From positions 1-35,133 of the forward strand of contig CANPTH010000043.1 in the NCBI GenBank assembly GCA_947576945.1: 35,133 bases of DNA, written 5' to 3'. This document shows positions 16,421 through 25,658 of the stretch, piece after piece; position 1 is the first letter of the stretch; each line of letters begins with the position of its first letter. Made by a program: the position numbers and the translations under genes. Below the pieces are notes generated by a model that worked only from the letters and a program-made list of their open reading frames with translations, was not told the DNA's origin and did not search any database. The DNA is from an uncultured Lachnospiraceae bacterium. GTDB taxonomy: Bacteria; Bacillota; Clostridia; Lachnospirales; Lachnospiraceae.

Positions 16421-17650
16421 ATGAAAATTTATTTTTGGGGAACAGGTAAGGGCTGCAAAAAGGCATTGCAAAATTACAGTTGCGGTGAGGAAATTGCCGG
16501 ATATATTGATAATGATCCTAAGCAGTGGGGCAGACTTTTTCAGGATAAAAAAATTGTAAGTTTTAAAGAAGCGCTGGCAGACGCGGATATCATTATTGTT
16601 ACAGTGATTCAATACGATGCGATTTTATATCAGATAGAAAAAAGCGGATTGGATATGGGGAGGGTTTTCTGCTATTTCAATGAGACGGAAGACAGCGGGG
16701 CAGCAGGCCGGTATTTTGATGTCAAAGGACGGAAAATAGATATTTTGGAGAACCGTCTGGAGGATTTGGAAAAAAAGGTCAATGCCAGATTTTCGAATAT
16801 CGGGTATGAGGTGGCAGATAACCTGGAAAAGAGAAAATACAAGTTTCCTGTGCTGCACAGCGACGAAGAGGCTGTTAATAGAATTGTAAGTGAGAAATGT
16901 TCTATGATCAGATTTGGCGACGGTGAGTTTGAATTGATGGCAGGGAAGGAGAGGGCGCCCTTTCAGAAATATGAGCAGGCGCTGGCCGACAGGCTGAGGG
17001 AGGTCATTCAGAGCAGGGAGGATAAGCTGCTGGTTGCAGTGGCGAACAATTACGGCAGCCTTGATTCCTATACAGACAGTGATAAGGACGGCATACGTGA
17101 GTACATGACGGAGGAAGTGAGGACTTTTCATGCGTCGCTGCTGGACGACAGCAGGATTTATTATGACGCCTATTTGTTCAAATGTTACTTTGGGTCTAAA
17201 AACAAGGATGATGCGGAAAGAAGATATACGCTTGTGAAAAGGATCTGGCAGGACAGGGACGTTGTGCTGGTTGAAGGAGCAGAGACAAGAACCGGGCAGG
17301 GAAATGATTTATTGGATAATGTGCGTTCTGTTCAACGTATTCTTTGCCCTACACGGAATGCCTACGAGCGGTATCGGGATATTCAGGAGGAAGTTGAAAA
17401 AGTTCCTCAAGATAAATTAATTCTGTGTGCACTTGGGCCAGCTGGCAAAGTGCTGGCATATGATCTGATGCGGAATGGATATCAGGTGGTAGATATCGGG
17501 CAGATCGACATGGAGTATGAATGGTACAAGGCAGGAGTCAGTATAAAGGTGCCAAATCCCACAAAGTATGTGTCGCAGCTCCCGCCGGCATTAGTGGAGG
17601 AAATATATGATAAAGAATATGAAAGCCAGATTATAGCAGTGATCGCATAA
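16421..17650 (+). CDS. Rossmann-like module fused to a GT-D (DUF1792) glycosyltransferase
   Basis: A 409-aa protein. Residues 1-90 are the recurrent module (IYFWGTGKGCKKAL, IAGYIDNDP). A short coiled coil follows (LENRLEDLEKKVNARF). From about residue 140 comes a DUF1792 domain: MIRFGDGEFELMAG with D167 and E169 as the DxE-type metal motif, EGAETRTGQGNDLLDN, ILCPTRNAYERY, LGPAGKVLAYDL and VVDIGQIDMEYEWY. DUF1792 defines the GT-D fold, known from streptococcal serine-rich-repeat protein glycosylation (DGT1/GalT2), where it adds a sugar to a protein-linked glycan. GGAGGA at 16405-16410 lies inside the end of capG, so the two genes are coupled. Confidence 0.88.
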   Translation: MKIYFWGTGKGCKKALQNYSCGEEIAGYIDNDPKQWGRLFQDKKIVSFKEALADADIIIVTVIQYDAILYQIEKSGLDMGRVFCYFNETEDSGAAGRYFDVKGRKIDILENRLEDLEKKVNARFSNIGYEVADNLEKRKYKFPVLHSDEEAVNRIVSEKCSMIRFGDGEFELMAGKERAPFQKYEQALADRLREVIQSREDKLLVAVANNYGSLDSYTDSDKDGIREYMTEEVRTFHASLLDDSRIYYDAYLFKCYFGSKNKDDAERRYTLVKRIWQDRDVVLVEGAETRTGQGNDLLDNVRSVQRILCPTRNAYERYRDIQEEVEKVPQDKLILCALGPAGKVLAYDLMRNGYQVVDIGQIDMEYEWYKAGVSIKVPNPTKYVSQLPPALVEEIYDKEYESQIIAVIA

Positions 17651-17665
17651 ACGAAGGGGAATGTT

Positions 17666-18088
17666 ATGAACAGTTGTGAGAGAGATTTTTTTATTCAGAT
17701 GTACGAGTTGATGGAACGGCCGGAATTGTTCGTGAGTCTGAAAGAGAATATGACAAGATATTTTCAGGTAAACGGATATAAAAATATTGCAGTTTACGGA
17801 GTAGGTAAACTTGGCACATTGATATTAAAAAATTTGAATACGGCACAGTTGGAATCAATATGCACAATAGATGAAAATAAGGCAGCACATTTTGGCAATA
17901 TTGAGACAATTAACATCCAGGAACTGGCGGATAGGAAAGAAATTGACATGGTACTGGTTACGCCGCTTCTGGACTATCCGAAGATAGAAGCGCAGATATG
18001 CAGCATGTGTGAAGTGCCTGTTGTTTCGGCAAAAGAACTTATGTGTGATATGGTCAATCTGAGTCTTTTTATGAACTGTGCAGACTGA
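17666..18088 (+). CDS. Stand-alone Rossmann-like module protein
   Basis: The 140-aa protein has a short helical N terminus (residues 1-35) and then the recurrent module: NGYKNIAVYGVGKLGTLIL, SICTIDENKA, IDMVLVTPLLDYPKI and VPVVSAKEL. It is closest by eye to the module of the membrane-anchored protein at 10018 (both have NGY before the glycine motif and a similar C-terminal strand) but lacks the membrane segment. AAGGGGA at 17654-17660 is the ribosome site. No catalytic domain is present. A function as a binding or docking subunit for an adjacent enzyme is inferred only from context. Confidence 0.7.
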   Translation: MNSCERDFFIQMYELMERPELFVSLKENMTRYFQVNGYKNIAVYGVGKLGTLILKNLNTAQLESICTIDENKAAHFGNIETINIQELADRKEIDMVLVTPLLDYPKIEAQICSMCEVPVVSAKELMCDMVNLSLFMNCAD

Positions 18089-18101
18089 GGGAATGATACA
18101 A

Positions 18102-19331
18102 ATGGACAAGAACGTTATTTTGCTTCATTTAGAGAGTGTAAACAATATCGTATATCGGATGAACCCGCAGCTTTTTCCCAACATTACGCGAATTGAAAAG
18201 GAAGGACTCAGCTTCCTTAAATACTTTTCCACGGCAACTTCTACCTGGATGGTAATTTCCGATCTGTTGTATGGTGGACCGGATCAATATGAGGGATGTC
18301 ATGAACTGACAGAGAAACCGACAGCTTTTTGCTATCAATCAAGTCTGTTAGATGATTTTTATGATAAAGGATATCAGATAGGAGTATTTAATCATCCCTA
18401 CTTTGAATTATCGGATTTACGGGAATTGTTTCTGTTTGGGAGGAACGTAGAGCAAAATGCCTATGCATCATACAGTGAATTCTGCCAGGCCTTTAAGGGG
18501 GTTATGACAGGGCGGAATAAATACTGCATAGGAATCAACAATTTCATGAGCAACATTTCCTGTCATAGTTATGTGGCTCCGGGATACAGAAGAACAGGCA
18601 GAAAACGATGGGAAGAAGGATGCAGATGTCTGGATGATATGGTTGGAAATATTTTCCGGCTTTTAAGAGAAACCGGGCAGGAAGAGAACACGATTGTTGT
18701 TTTGTACGGGGATCACGGGGATGACTTCTGGGGGCATGGATATCATATGGGCCTGACTCATGCGATAGAGCCGACGGCCCCGCTGATACATACGCCGCTG
18801 ATTGTCTGGGAAAAAGGTCGGTATTGTGGAAAGACGAGTAATGAGCTTGTGTGTACTACCGACATAAGGGAAATGATAGAACGCATGGTACGGGGGGAAA
18901 TGCCAGAGCACGGTACAGAACACGACTTTGTGTATGCGCGAAGCGCATATGCAGCGCAGCCGGTAAGGGCGGATTCGTTTAATAAAAGTTATAGTATCAC
19001 AGACGGTACGACGCTGCTGCTCGTATCTTCGCAAGGATTAGAAATGTATGATCTGGAAATGGATCCTGCGTGTAATTTTAATATGCTTCACATGTTTGAA
19101 ATTGTGCAGGACAGGATTGTTTTTTGCGAAAAAGACGCGGCGGGACTTCGCTTTCACTTTGCGGATTTTATGGATGAGAACCAGAAGAGGTATATCCGGC
19201 AGAAATTTTATTATATGCGTCCGCATCTCTACAGTTATGTGACGGGACGGTATGAAGCGGGTAATAGCAGTGAGGCGGAGATGAACCGCGAAATGTGTTT
19301 TAACAAAATAAATCACAGCATGAAACGGTAG
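18102..19331 (+). CDS. Alkaline-phosphatase/sulfatase-fold protein, soluble, LtaS-like core
   Basis: A 409-aa protein with sulfatase/LtaS-superfamily metal motifs: ILLHLESVN at the first strand, a threonine-rich nucleophile region (T44-T48, STATSTW), and YGDHGDDFWGHG with D204-H205 near the second metal site, then THAIEPTAPLIHTPLIVW. It lacks the C/S-x-P-x-R sulfatase motif, so a phospho- or phosphonotransferase/hydrolase is likelier than a sulfatase. Unlike LtaS or phosphoethanolamine transferases it has no membrane segments or signal peptide. The start at 18102 follows GAGGGA (18087-18092). It precedes the transaminase/cytidylyltransferase/LicD group, so it may handle the same head group. 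A G6 tract lies at 18892-18897. Confidence 0.7.
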   Translation: MDKNVILLHLESVNNIVYRMNPQLFPNITRIEKEGLSFLKYFSTATSTWMVISDLLYGGPDQYEGCHELTEKPTAFCYQSSLLDDFYDKGYQIGVFNHPYFELSDLRELFLFGRNVEQNAYASYSEFCQAFKGVMTGRNKYCIGINNFMSNISCHSYVAPGYRRTGRKRWEEGCRCLDDMVGNIFRLLRETGQEENTIVVLYGDHGDDFWGHGYHMGLTHAIEPTAPLIHTPLIVWEKGRYCGKTSNELVCTTDIREMIERMVRGEMPEHGTEHDFVYARSAYAAQPVRADSFNKSYSITDGTTLLLVSSQGLEMYDLEMDPACNFNMLHMFEIVQDRIVFCEKDAAGLRFHFADFMDENQKRYIRQKFYYMRPHLYSYVTGRYEAGNSSEAEMNREMCFNKINHSMKR

Positions 19332-19396
19332 AGTCAGAAAAAAGATGGAAGCGTTTGAAGAGGATGTGGTGAAGATATGCAGAAGGGAACGAAGGT

Positions 19397-20476
19397 ATGA
19401 AACAGGATGTTAAGCTATTTACGGTAGGACCGGCGCAGATGTACCCGCACACATTGGAGGTGCGAAACCGTGTGGTTCCGTATTTCAGAACGCCGGAATT
19501 TTCAGCGTTGATGAGGGAAAACAGGGAGATGATGTTAGCGCTGACGGATGCGGATGATGATGCCGAAGTCATTTTTCTGACGGCGTCGGGAAGCGGTGCG
19601 ATGGAAGCGGCAGTTATGAACAGCTTTGACGAAAAGGACAGGCTTCTCATTATTTCAGGAGGGACTTTTGGGGAGCGGTTTGAAAAAATCTGCGAAATTC
19701 ATCATATACCGTTTGACGCTTTGCGGTTAGGACAGGATGAGGCGCTGACAGCATCGCGTCTGGATGCTTACGACGCAAAGGATTATACAGGACTTCTGGT
19801 GAACCTCCATGAGACTTATACAGGGCAGCTGTATGACATCGGAATGATTCACGATTTTTGCAGCCGGAATGATCTGTATCTGATTGTAGATGCGATCAGT
19901 ACTTTTTTGTGCGACGAGTATCATATGAGACGGTATGGAATAGACGCAACGATAGTCAGTTCGCAAAAGGGGCTGTGTCTGGCGCCTGGTTTGTCAATGG
20001 TTGTTCTGAGCAGAAGAATAATCGAGCAAAAGATAGAAGGGAAACAGACGGCATCGTTATATTTTGACTTTCAGGACTATCTGCAGAATATCAGGCGTGG
20101 GCAGACGCCGTTTACCCCCTGCGTGGGCGTTCTCTTCGAACTGCATGATATGCTGTCGCGCATCATTCAGGCGGGAGGTGCGGACAGCCGGGTAGACGAG
20201 GTGCGGGCAAGAAGTGAGTATTTCCGTGCTAAAATGACAGGGCTGCCAGTACATCTGCCGACTTTCCCACTATCCAATGCGATAACGCCTGTTCGGTTTG
20301 AGCAGGAAATTGCCATGGACTTTTTTACTTATTTAAAGGATGAGAAAAGCATTATGGTGAATCCGGTCGGGGGTGAGCTTGGCAAGTCCAGTATTAGGGT
20401 GGCGCATATCGGAGATTTGCAGTTTTCCGACTATGATATTTTGATTGAAGAGATGAAGTATTATTTCTGTATGTAG
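19397..20476 (+). CDS. Class V PLP-dependent aminotransferase (PhnW/alanine-glyoxylate type)
   Basis: A 359-aa enzyme of class V fold: FTVGPAQMYP at the start, a YFRTPEFSALM segment, FLTASGSGAMEAA (cofactor phosphate region), NLHETYTGQLYDI, IVDAISTF with the PLP aspartate, and SSQKGL with K191 as Schiff-base lysine. It resembles 2-aminoethylphosphonate transaminases, including those associated with PntC-type cytidylyltransferases, and alanine-glyoxylate transaminases. A cytidylyltransferase and a LicD protein are two and three genes downstream, which supports aminoalkyl head-group synthesis. PEP mutase and phosphonopyruvate decarboxylase, needed for aminoethylphosphonate, are not in this window, so the substrate remains open. 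Confidence 0.8.
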   Translation: MKQDVKLFTVGPAQMYPHTLEVRNRVVPYFRTPEFSALMRENREMMLALTDADDDAEVIFLTASGSGAMEAAVMNSFDEKDRLLIISGGTFGERFEKICEIHHIPFDALRLGQDEALTASRLDAYDAKDYTGLLVNLHETYTGQLYDIGMIHDFCSRNDLYLIVDAISTFLCDEYHMRRYGIDATIVSSQKGLCLAPGLSMVVLSRRIIEQKIEGKQTASLYFDFQDYLQNIRRGQTPFTPCVGVLFELHDMLSRIIQAGGADSRVDEVRARSEYFRAKMTGLPVHLPTFPLSNAITPVRFEQEIAMDFFTYLKDEKSIMVNPVGGELGKSSIRVAHIGDLQFSDYDILIEEMKYYFCM

Positions 20477-20510
20477 GTGTTTGAATTTTTATTTTGTCTG
20501 GAGAGTGAAT

Positions 20511-21053
20511 ATGTTAAAGGATGAGGTACAAAGCTATCTGCGCACGGCCAATCGGGACGCAGAAGGCATTATTATAGACCCGAAGAAGCTTATTTTTGAA
20601 GAAAACGTGAAGATGAACTGTTTTTATTGCGGAAAGTATAATAATAACTGGAAATGTCCGCCGAATCTTCCCGATCTTGATTATGAGAAGATGATGGGTG
20701 AATATGATGCGGGTATGGCAGTCGTTCTGACATTTCAGATGAATCAGCAGAGTGACTATGACAAAATCAGAAATGACTCCAGTGTGATTTTACACAGGCT
20801 CCTGCTTGATCTGGAAAAATGGATGTACAACCGCAACAGCGCAAATACGATTTCTTTCATCGGAGGCTCCTGTAAGCTGTGCAAAGGAGGGTGTGGGAAA
20901 GAAAAATGTAATAATCCGTATATGTCCAGATCACCGATTGAAGCAACGGGAATCAACATAGTAAAGAGTATGAAGCAATACGGTGTTTCGCTGGATTTTC
21001 CGACGGATCGGGTACTAAAAAGAATCGGACTGCTGCTGTGGCAGGAAGTCTGA
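20511..21053 (+). CDS. DUF2284-like cysteine-rich metal-binding protein
   Basis: A 180-aa protein with the cysteine pattern of DUF2284: NCFYCGKYNNNWKCPPN near residue 40 and a dense cluster GGSCKLCKGGCGKEKCNNP near residue 125, followed by RSPIEATGINI. These cysteines probably hold an iron-sulfur cluster or zinc. The biochemical role of the family is not established to my knowledge. The start at 20511 follows GGAGAG at 20500-20505. It sits between the transaminase and the cytidylyltransferase, so it may supply redox or metal chemistry to that pathway. Confidence 0.75.
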   Translation: MLKDEVQSYLRTANRDAEGIIIDPKKLIFEENVKMNCFYCGKYNNNWKCPPNLPDLDYEKMMGEYDAGMAVVLTFQMNQQSDYDKIRNDSSVILHRLLLDLEKWMYNRNSANTISFIGGSCKLCKGGCGKEKCNNPYMSRSPIEATGINIVKSMKQYGVSLDFPTDRVLKRIGLLLWQEV

Positions 21054-21078
21054 GAAGCGGAAGAGAGGAGAGGCGTAC

Positions 21079-21819
21079 ATGAAATACATATTTCTGGTGG
21101 CGGGAAAGGGTTCACGGCTGAGTCCGTTGACTTCGGATATACCGAAGTCTATGTTTCAATTGGGATCGGATACCACTTTGATTGCCAGAATGGTAAATCT
21201 GATCAGGCAGTATGACAAGAATGCGGATGTTGTGGTGGTGACGGGCCACAAGCATCAAAGCATTGAGCAGGAACTTAAAGACGTTACGTTTATTAATAAC
21301 CCGTTTTATGAGGTGACCAATTCCATTGCATCGCTTTGGTTTGCGAGAGAGCATCTGGATGCGGATAATGTAGTTTTGATAGACGGCGATATTGTGATGG
21401 CAGGAGATCTGGTTCGTGATGTTGTGTGTAAGCCGACAGAGCGGCCGTTTGTTTTGGTGGATAGTTCCATCAGTGAAGACGGAGATTATAATGTGCAGAT
21501 ATCCGAGGACAGAGTTTTGGTAATGAGTAAAGAGCTGGACCATTATTTCGGAGAGTATGCGGGGCTTACAAAGCTTGACAGGAAAAGTGCGCTGGCTATG
21601 CGGTGTGAGATAGAAAACATGGTAGACAGCGGTTACTATGATCAATGGTATGAAAATGCGCTGGTGCAGATGATTTTCCGGGATGATTTTAAGCTGTATT
21701 ATACGGATATTTCAATGTATGACTGGACGGAAGTGGATAATGTCAGCGATTTGATTCACGCGAAGAACATTCATATGAGCGAGGAAAGGGATGCAGGAAA
21801 CCGGGGACAGGACACTTGA
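21079..21819 (+). CDS. NTP transferase, LicC/PntC-like cytidylyltransferase
   Basis: A 246-aa nucleotidyltransferase with the N-terminal loop VAGKGSRLSPLTSDIPKSM, VVVTGHKH, NNPFYEVTNSIASLW (the NSI motif typical of choline-phosphate and aminoethylphosphonate cytidylyltransferases), LIDGDIVM and YDWTEVDNVSDL. The length fits stand-alone LicC/PntC. The predicted reaction is CTP + phospho- or phosphono-amino-alcohol to CDP-activated head group, used by the LicD protein encoded next. GAGGAGAGG at 21065-21073 is the ribosome site. A sugar-1-phosphate nucleotidyltransferase is the main alternative. Confidence 0.82.
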   Translation: MKYIFLVAGKGSRLSPLTSDIPKSMFQLGSDTTLIARMVNLIRQYDKNADVVVVTGHKHQSIEQELKDVTFINNPFYEVTNSIASLWFAREHLDADNVVLIDGDIVMAGDLVRDVVCKPTERPFVLVDSSISEDGDYNVQISEDRVLVMSKELDHYFGEYAGLTKLDRKSALAMRCEIENMVDSGYYDQWYENALVQMIFRDDFKLYYTDISMYDWTEVDNVSDLIHAKNIHMSEERDAGNRGQDT

Positions 21820-21862
21820 TCGGGGCAAATTCAGTGCGATGTGAAAGGAGACGGCTGTCAGA

Positions 21863-22978
21863 ATGAAGATTATTTTGTTTGGGGCAGGTTATTGGGGAAG
21901 GCAGGCATTTTCTTATTTTGGAAAATCACATGTATTGTGCTTTTGTGATAACAAGATACAGGGAGAGGCAGAAGAGGAACTGTGTGGGAAAAGGGTCGTA
22001 TCTTTTCGGAAAATGTGTGAATTGTGCGAAGAAGCTGTCATTGTGGTATGTGTGGACAGCATCCGTAACTATAATCTGGAAATATTCGGGCAATTGGAGA
22101 AAGCGGGTATAGAAAAATATATAGATTTTATGATGCTGATGCATATGCGGATTGAGGCGGAGGATCTGGCTAAGCAGATGTGCGATGAAATAGGAATGCA
22201 CCAATTTTTCGTAAAGTATTATAAGTTTGTGGCGGACAGAGAAAGAAGAAAATTGGAGTATTTGAAAAGACATGCGGATATTACGACTCTGAGGCCGGCA
22301 GTGGGTGAACTGCGTGAGCAGCAAATGAAACTGGCGGTTTTTACGGCGGAGTTTTGCGAGTATGTGGAGAAATTCGGGATCAGACCATTTTTAAATTTCG
22401 GAAATCTGATAGGCGCCGTGAGGCATAAGGGCTTTATTCCATGGGATGATGATATGGATTTAGGCATGATGCGGTGCGATTATGAAAAAGTGATGGAGCT
22501 GTGCAAAGAGACGGACCGGTTTATTTTAAATATAAAACCCGGGAGAGGCCAGCTTCTGAATGGGGATCAAAGTATCGGGTTAGATATCTGGGTTTATGAT
22601 TTTTATAAGGATGAGTATGACATTAACGAACATCGAAGATACCTTGCAGATTTGTCTGAAAAGATGTATACGGTTTCGGACGAAAACGAGCAGGTAAAAC
22701 TCCTCAGGCAGGAACGTATGACGCATCCGATGATTAGCAGAACGGAAACGGCAAATATTTATCCGGGGGTGGATAATAATGGTGGATATCCCGGGCTTAA
22801 GACTGTTGAAAGGTGGATTCCGTTTGACGATATCTTTCCGCTAAAGAGAGCGTGCTTTGAGGGGCGGGAGTACTGGATTCCCAATCATGCAAAGGAGCTG
22901 CTTGGTTTTGAGTTTTCTGACTTTATGTCTTTTCCCTATGACGTGGGAGTTTTACATAACGGTGTTTGGGCTGAGTAA
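21863..22978 (+). CDS. Rossmann-like module fused to a LicD-family phosphotransferase
   Basis: The 371-aa protein starts with the recurrent module (about 1-100: [31 protein letters not shown]). A helical linker follows, then a LicD domain from about residue 150: [22 protein letters not shown] with D195-D197 and D199 as the acidic active-site motif, then LDIWVYDFY, and IPFDDIFPL and FSDFMSFP at the end. LicD proteins transfer phosphocholine or similar CDP-activated groups to sugars. It is directly downstream of the LicC/PntC-like gene, its expected supplier. It is cytosolic. Confidence 0.85.
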   Translation: MKIILFGAGYWGRQAFSYFGKSHVLCFCDNKIQGEAEEELCGKRVVSFRKMCELCEEAVIVVCVDSIRNYNLEIFGQLEKAGIEKYIDFMMLMHMRIEAEDLAKQMCDEIGMHQFFVKYYKFVADRERRKLEYLKRHADITTLRPAVGELREQQMKLAVFTAEFCEYVEKFGIRPFLNFGNLIGAVRHKGFIPWDDDMDLGMMRCDYEKVMELCKETDRFILNIKPGRGQLLNGDQSIGLDIWVYDFYKDEYDINEHRRYLADLSEKMYTVSDENEQVKLLRQERMTHPMISRTETANIYPGVDNNGGYPGLKTVERWIPFDDIFPLKRACFEGREYWIPNHAKELLGFEFSDFMSFPYDVGVLHNGVWAE

Positions 22979-23043
22979 TATTTTGATAAGTCTTTTATCA
23001 GGGAAAAAGGAGACGGGGCAGGCAGAACGGGAGTGTGGCTGTT

Positions 23044-24183
23044 ATGGAACGGATCAGTATCATTGTGCCGCTGTTTCGCGGCAGAAAATATGTAGACGGC
23101 ATGATTGCCCAGTTGGAACGGTGCGCGGACGTGTGTGAGGACCGGCACACGCTGGAACTTGTTTTGGTGAACGACGATCCGAAAGAAACGACAGGCTGTT
23201 TTTCCTCGGAGAAAATAGAGATCAAAGTGCTTGAAACCGATGTCAACAGAGGCATCCATGGAGCAAGGGTCAGAGGGTTGGAACACTGTACAGGCAAGTA
23301 TGTTTTATTTCTGGATCAGGATGACCGCATACAGCCAACGTACTTTGTCAGCCAGTCAGCGTGCCTTGGCGATGGTGACGCGGTGGTCTGCAAGCTGCTC
23401 CATGAGGGAAAGCAGTTTTATGATACGAGGATGCCGTTTGAACGGGTGATCACAAAAAAATATATCCTCTCGGTCAGGAATCCTATCATATCGCCTGGGC
23501 AGGTTTTGCTGAGAAAAGAGAAAATACCGAAGATATGGAGAGACATCAGACTTAAGAATAACGGGGCGGACGACTGGCTGCTCTGGATTTGTATGCAGGC
23601 GGCGGGCTGTACATTTCATCTGAATCAGGAGATTTTGTTTGAACATGTGGTGGCGGGTGGAAACGAGTCCATCAATGCAAAGCACATGATAGATTCGGAG
23701 AAGGAAATATATCAGACAGCAGCAGAGAGTGGGATATTGGCAGACGGCGAGCTACAGGCGCTGTATGCTGCTATACGAAACGCTGCGGAGGATCATATCA
23801 AAGTCCTGAGCAGATTTCAGAAAATGTTTTTTGTGTATAATACGTGGATGAGCTTGTATGAGCGCGGAATTTACATAGAAGATTATCTGGTGGGAAGCGG
23901 TGTCAAAAGTGTGGCAGTTTACGGGTTCAGCTATATCGGCAAGAGGCTGTATCACTGCCTGGGGAAAGAGAAGATTTGCGTAAAGTACTTTATTGACATG
24001 AATGCGGAGTATTTGAGGGAAGAAGGGGTGCCGGTTTATCCGCCGGACGGGCATTTGCCAGAAGCAGATATGATTATTATTTCTCTGGTGGAAGAGGTGG
24101 ATTCTATCAGAAAGAAGCTGACGGATTTGTCGGATGCGAGGATATGTGGGATTGAGGAGCTGCTCGAGGAGATGGGAACTTAA
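23044..24183 (+). CDS. GT2-family (GT-A) glycosyltransferase with C-terminal Rossmann-like module
   Basis: A 379-aa protein. Residues 1-220 are a GT-A domain: ISIIVPLFRGRKYV, LVNDDPKE and LDQDDRI with D91, D93 and D94 as metal-site acids; DDWLLW near residue 180 may hold the catalytic base. From about residue 285 to the end comes the recurrent module: VKSVAVYGFSYIGKRLY, VKYFIDMN and MIIISLVEEV. This is the only copy at a C terminus, and its glycine motif is G-F-S instead of G-x-G. ACGGGAG at 23027-23033 supports the ATG at 23044; a GTG at 23035 is too close to it. Confidence 0.85.
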   Translation: MERISIIVPLFRGRKYVDGMIAQLERCADVCEDRHTLELVLVNDDPKETTGCFSSEKIEIKVLETDVNRGIHGARVRGLEHCTGKYVLFLDQDDRIQPTYFVSQSACLGDGDAVVCKLLHEGKQFYDTRMPFERVITKKYILSVRNPIISPGQVLLRKEKIPKIWRDIRLKNNGADDWLLWICMQAAGCTFHLNQEILFEHVVAGGNESINAKHMIDSEKEIYQTAAESGILADGELQALYAAIRNAAEDHIKVLSRFQKMFFVYNTWMSLYERGIYIEDYLVGSGVKSVAVYGFSYIGKRLYHCLGKEKICVKYFIDMNAEYLREEGVPVYPPDGHLPEADMIIISLVEEVDSIRKKLTDLSDARICGIEELLEEMGT

Positions 24184-24220
24184 AATAGACGCCGCTAAAA
24201 GGCAGTAGAGGGAGAGCCGC

Positions 24221-25606
24221 GTGAAATATCTGATTTTCGGTACAGGGGATTATTATAACCGGTATAAAAAATGGTTTGCGAGAGAAGACATTGTCGCCTT
24301 GCTTGACAATGCGCCGCATAAACAGAATACATATATAGATAATATACAGATTGTATCCCCGGAACAGGGCGTTCAGCTTGCCTATGACGCGGTGGTGATT
24401 TTGAGTTTCTATGTGAAGGGAATGAAGAGGCAGCTTAGAGAGCTCGGTGTACCTAAAGAGCGGATTTTTCATTTTTATGATTTGCATAAATTAATCTGCC
24501 GGGCAGAAAACGGCGTTACAGGGGCCTATAAGAAACCCATACAGTACTACGGAGGGGCGGAGAATATGGAGAAGGCGTCCTGCACTCTGCTCCTATCTCA
24601 TGATCTCACATTGGGAGGACCGGCAATCGCGCTCTATCATATGGCAAGAGTGCTTCGTGCGAAAGGGGACGAGGTGGTATTTGCTTCCATGTTGGATGGA
24701 CCCTTGAGAGATATTCTGCTTGCTGAGGGAATGCCAGTAATCGTTGATGTGAATTTGCAGATTGAGACAATGTGCGAGGCGGAGTGGACGGCGGGCTTTT
24801 CAAGGATTGTATGCAATACGATTAATTATCATGTTTTTTTATCGAAGAGAGATACGCAGATACCGATATTATGGTGGCTGCACGATTCCCCTTTCTTTTA
24901 TGACGGTGTGGATCGGGCATTGCTTAATGATATAGATCGGAAAAATTTACGGCTCTGTTCGGTCGGGCCGATTCCACGGGCGGCTATGGCGCCGTTTATG
25001 CCGGATCTGGAGATTGAAAATTTGATTTACGGAGTGGTAGATGAGGCGGATGAAGGCGAACGAAAGCCGGACAGGCACAAGGTCCGCTTTGTGACGATAG
25101 GATATATAGAAGCAAGAAAAGGACAGGATATTCTGGTACGGGCTGTCCGGCGGCTGCCTCAAAACATAAGGGAGCGCGCAGAATTTTATCTGATAGGACA
25201 GAATACATCCCGGATGGCGGAAGAGATCAAAGCAATGATACACGGGCTTTCGGAGATCGTTATGACAGGTACCACGGATAGAGAGGGAATACACAGGGCA
25301 TTTGCCGGTGCGGATATGGCGATCTGCCCTTCGCGGGAAGATCCTATGCCTACAGTGGCGGCGGAGGCGATGATGCACAGGGTGCCCTGTATGGTATCAG
25401 ACGCCACGGGTACGGCGTCGTTTATAGAGCAGGAAGTGAATGGTATCGTGTTTCAAAACGAGGATGAACAGGAGCTGGCGGAGAGAATCTGCTGGTGTGT
25501 GGAGCATCACGAAAGTCTGCCCGATATGGGACTTCGTGCGCGGACAATTTATGAGCAGCATTTTTCCATGGCGGCTTTCGAGAAAAAAGTAAGGGAGCTG
25601 TTATAG
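24221..25606 (+). CDS. Rossmann-like module fused to a GT4-family (GT-B) glycosyltransferase
   Basis: A 461-aa protein starting at GTG after AGAGGGAG. Residues 1-90 are the module (YLIFGTGDYYNRYK, IVALLDNAP, VVILSFYVKGM). From about residue 118 is a full GT-B enzyme: SHDLTLGGPAIALYHMARVLRAK, WWLHDSPFF, then VTIGYIEARKGQDILVRAV, FYLIGQN, IVMTGTTDREGIHRAFAGADM and CPSREDPMPTVAAEAMMHRVPCMV, with the GT4 E-x7-E motif. No membrane segment. The donor sugar is not deducible. Confidence 0.87.
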   Translation: MKYLIFGTGDYYNRYKKWFAREDIVALLDNAPHKQNTYIDNIQIVSPEQGVQLAYDAVVILSFYVKGMKRQLRELGVPKERIFHFYDLHKLICRAENGVTGAYKKPIQYYGGAENMEKASCTLLLSHDLTLGGPAIALYHMARVLRAKGDEVVFASMLDGPLRDILLAEGMPVIVDVNLQIETMCEAEWTAGFSRIVCNTINYHVFLSKRDTQIPILWWLHDSPFFYDGVDRALLNDIDRKNLRLCSVGPIPRAAMAPFMPDLEIENLIYGVVDEADEGERKPDRHKVRFVTIGYIEARKGQDILVRAVRRLPQNIRERAEFYLIGQNTSRMAEEIKAMIHGLSEIVMTGTTDREGIHRAFAGADMAICPSREDPMPTVAAEAMMHRVPCMVSDATGTASFIEQEVNGIVFQNEDEQELAERICWCVEHHESLPDMGLRARTIYEQHFSMAAFEKKVRELL

Positions 25607-25658
25607 AACCGTAGAGCGGGACTTTGGCTGTGGAAACAGATAGAGGCGGAGAGCGTGT

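Noticed and set aside
18102..19331. Arylsulfatase
   Set aside because: The C/S-x-P-x-R sulfatase activation motif is absent; the threonine-type nucleophile region fits phosphotransferase-like members better.
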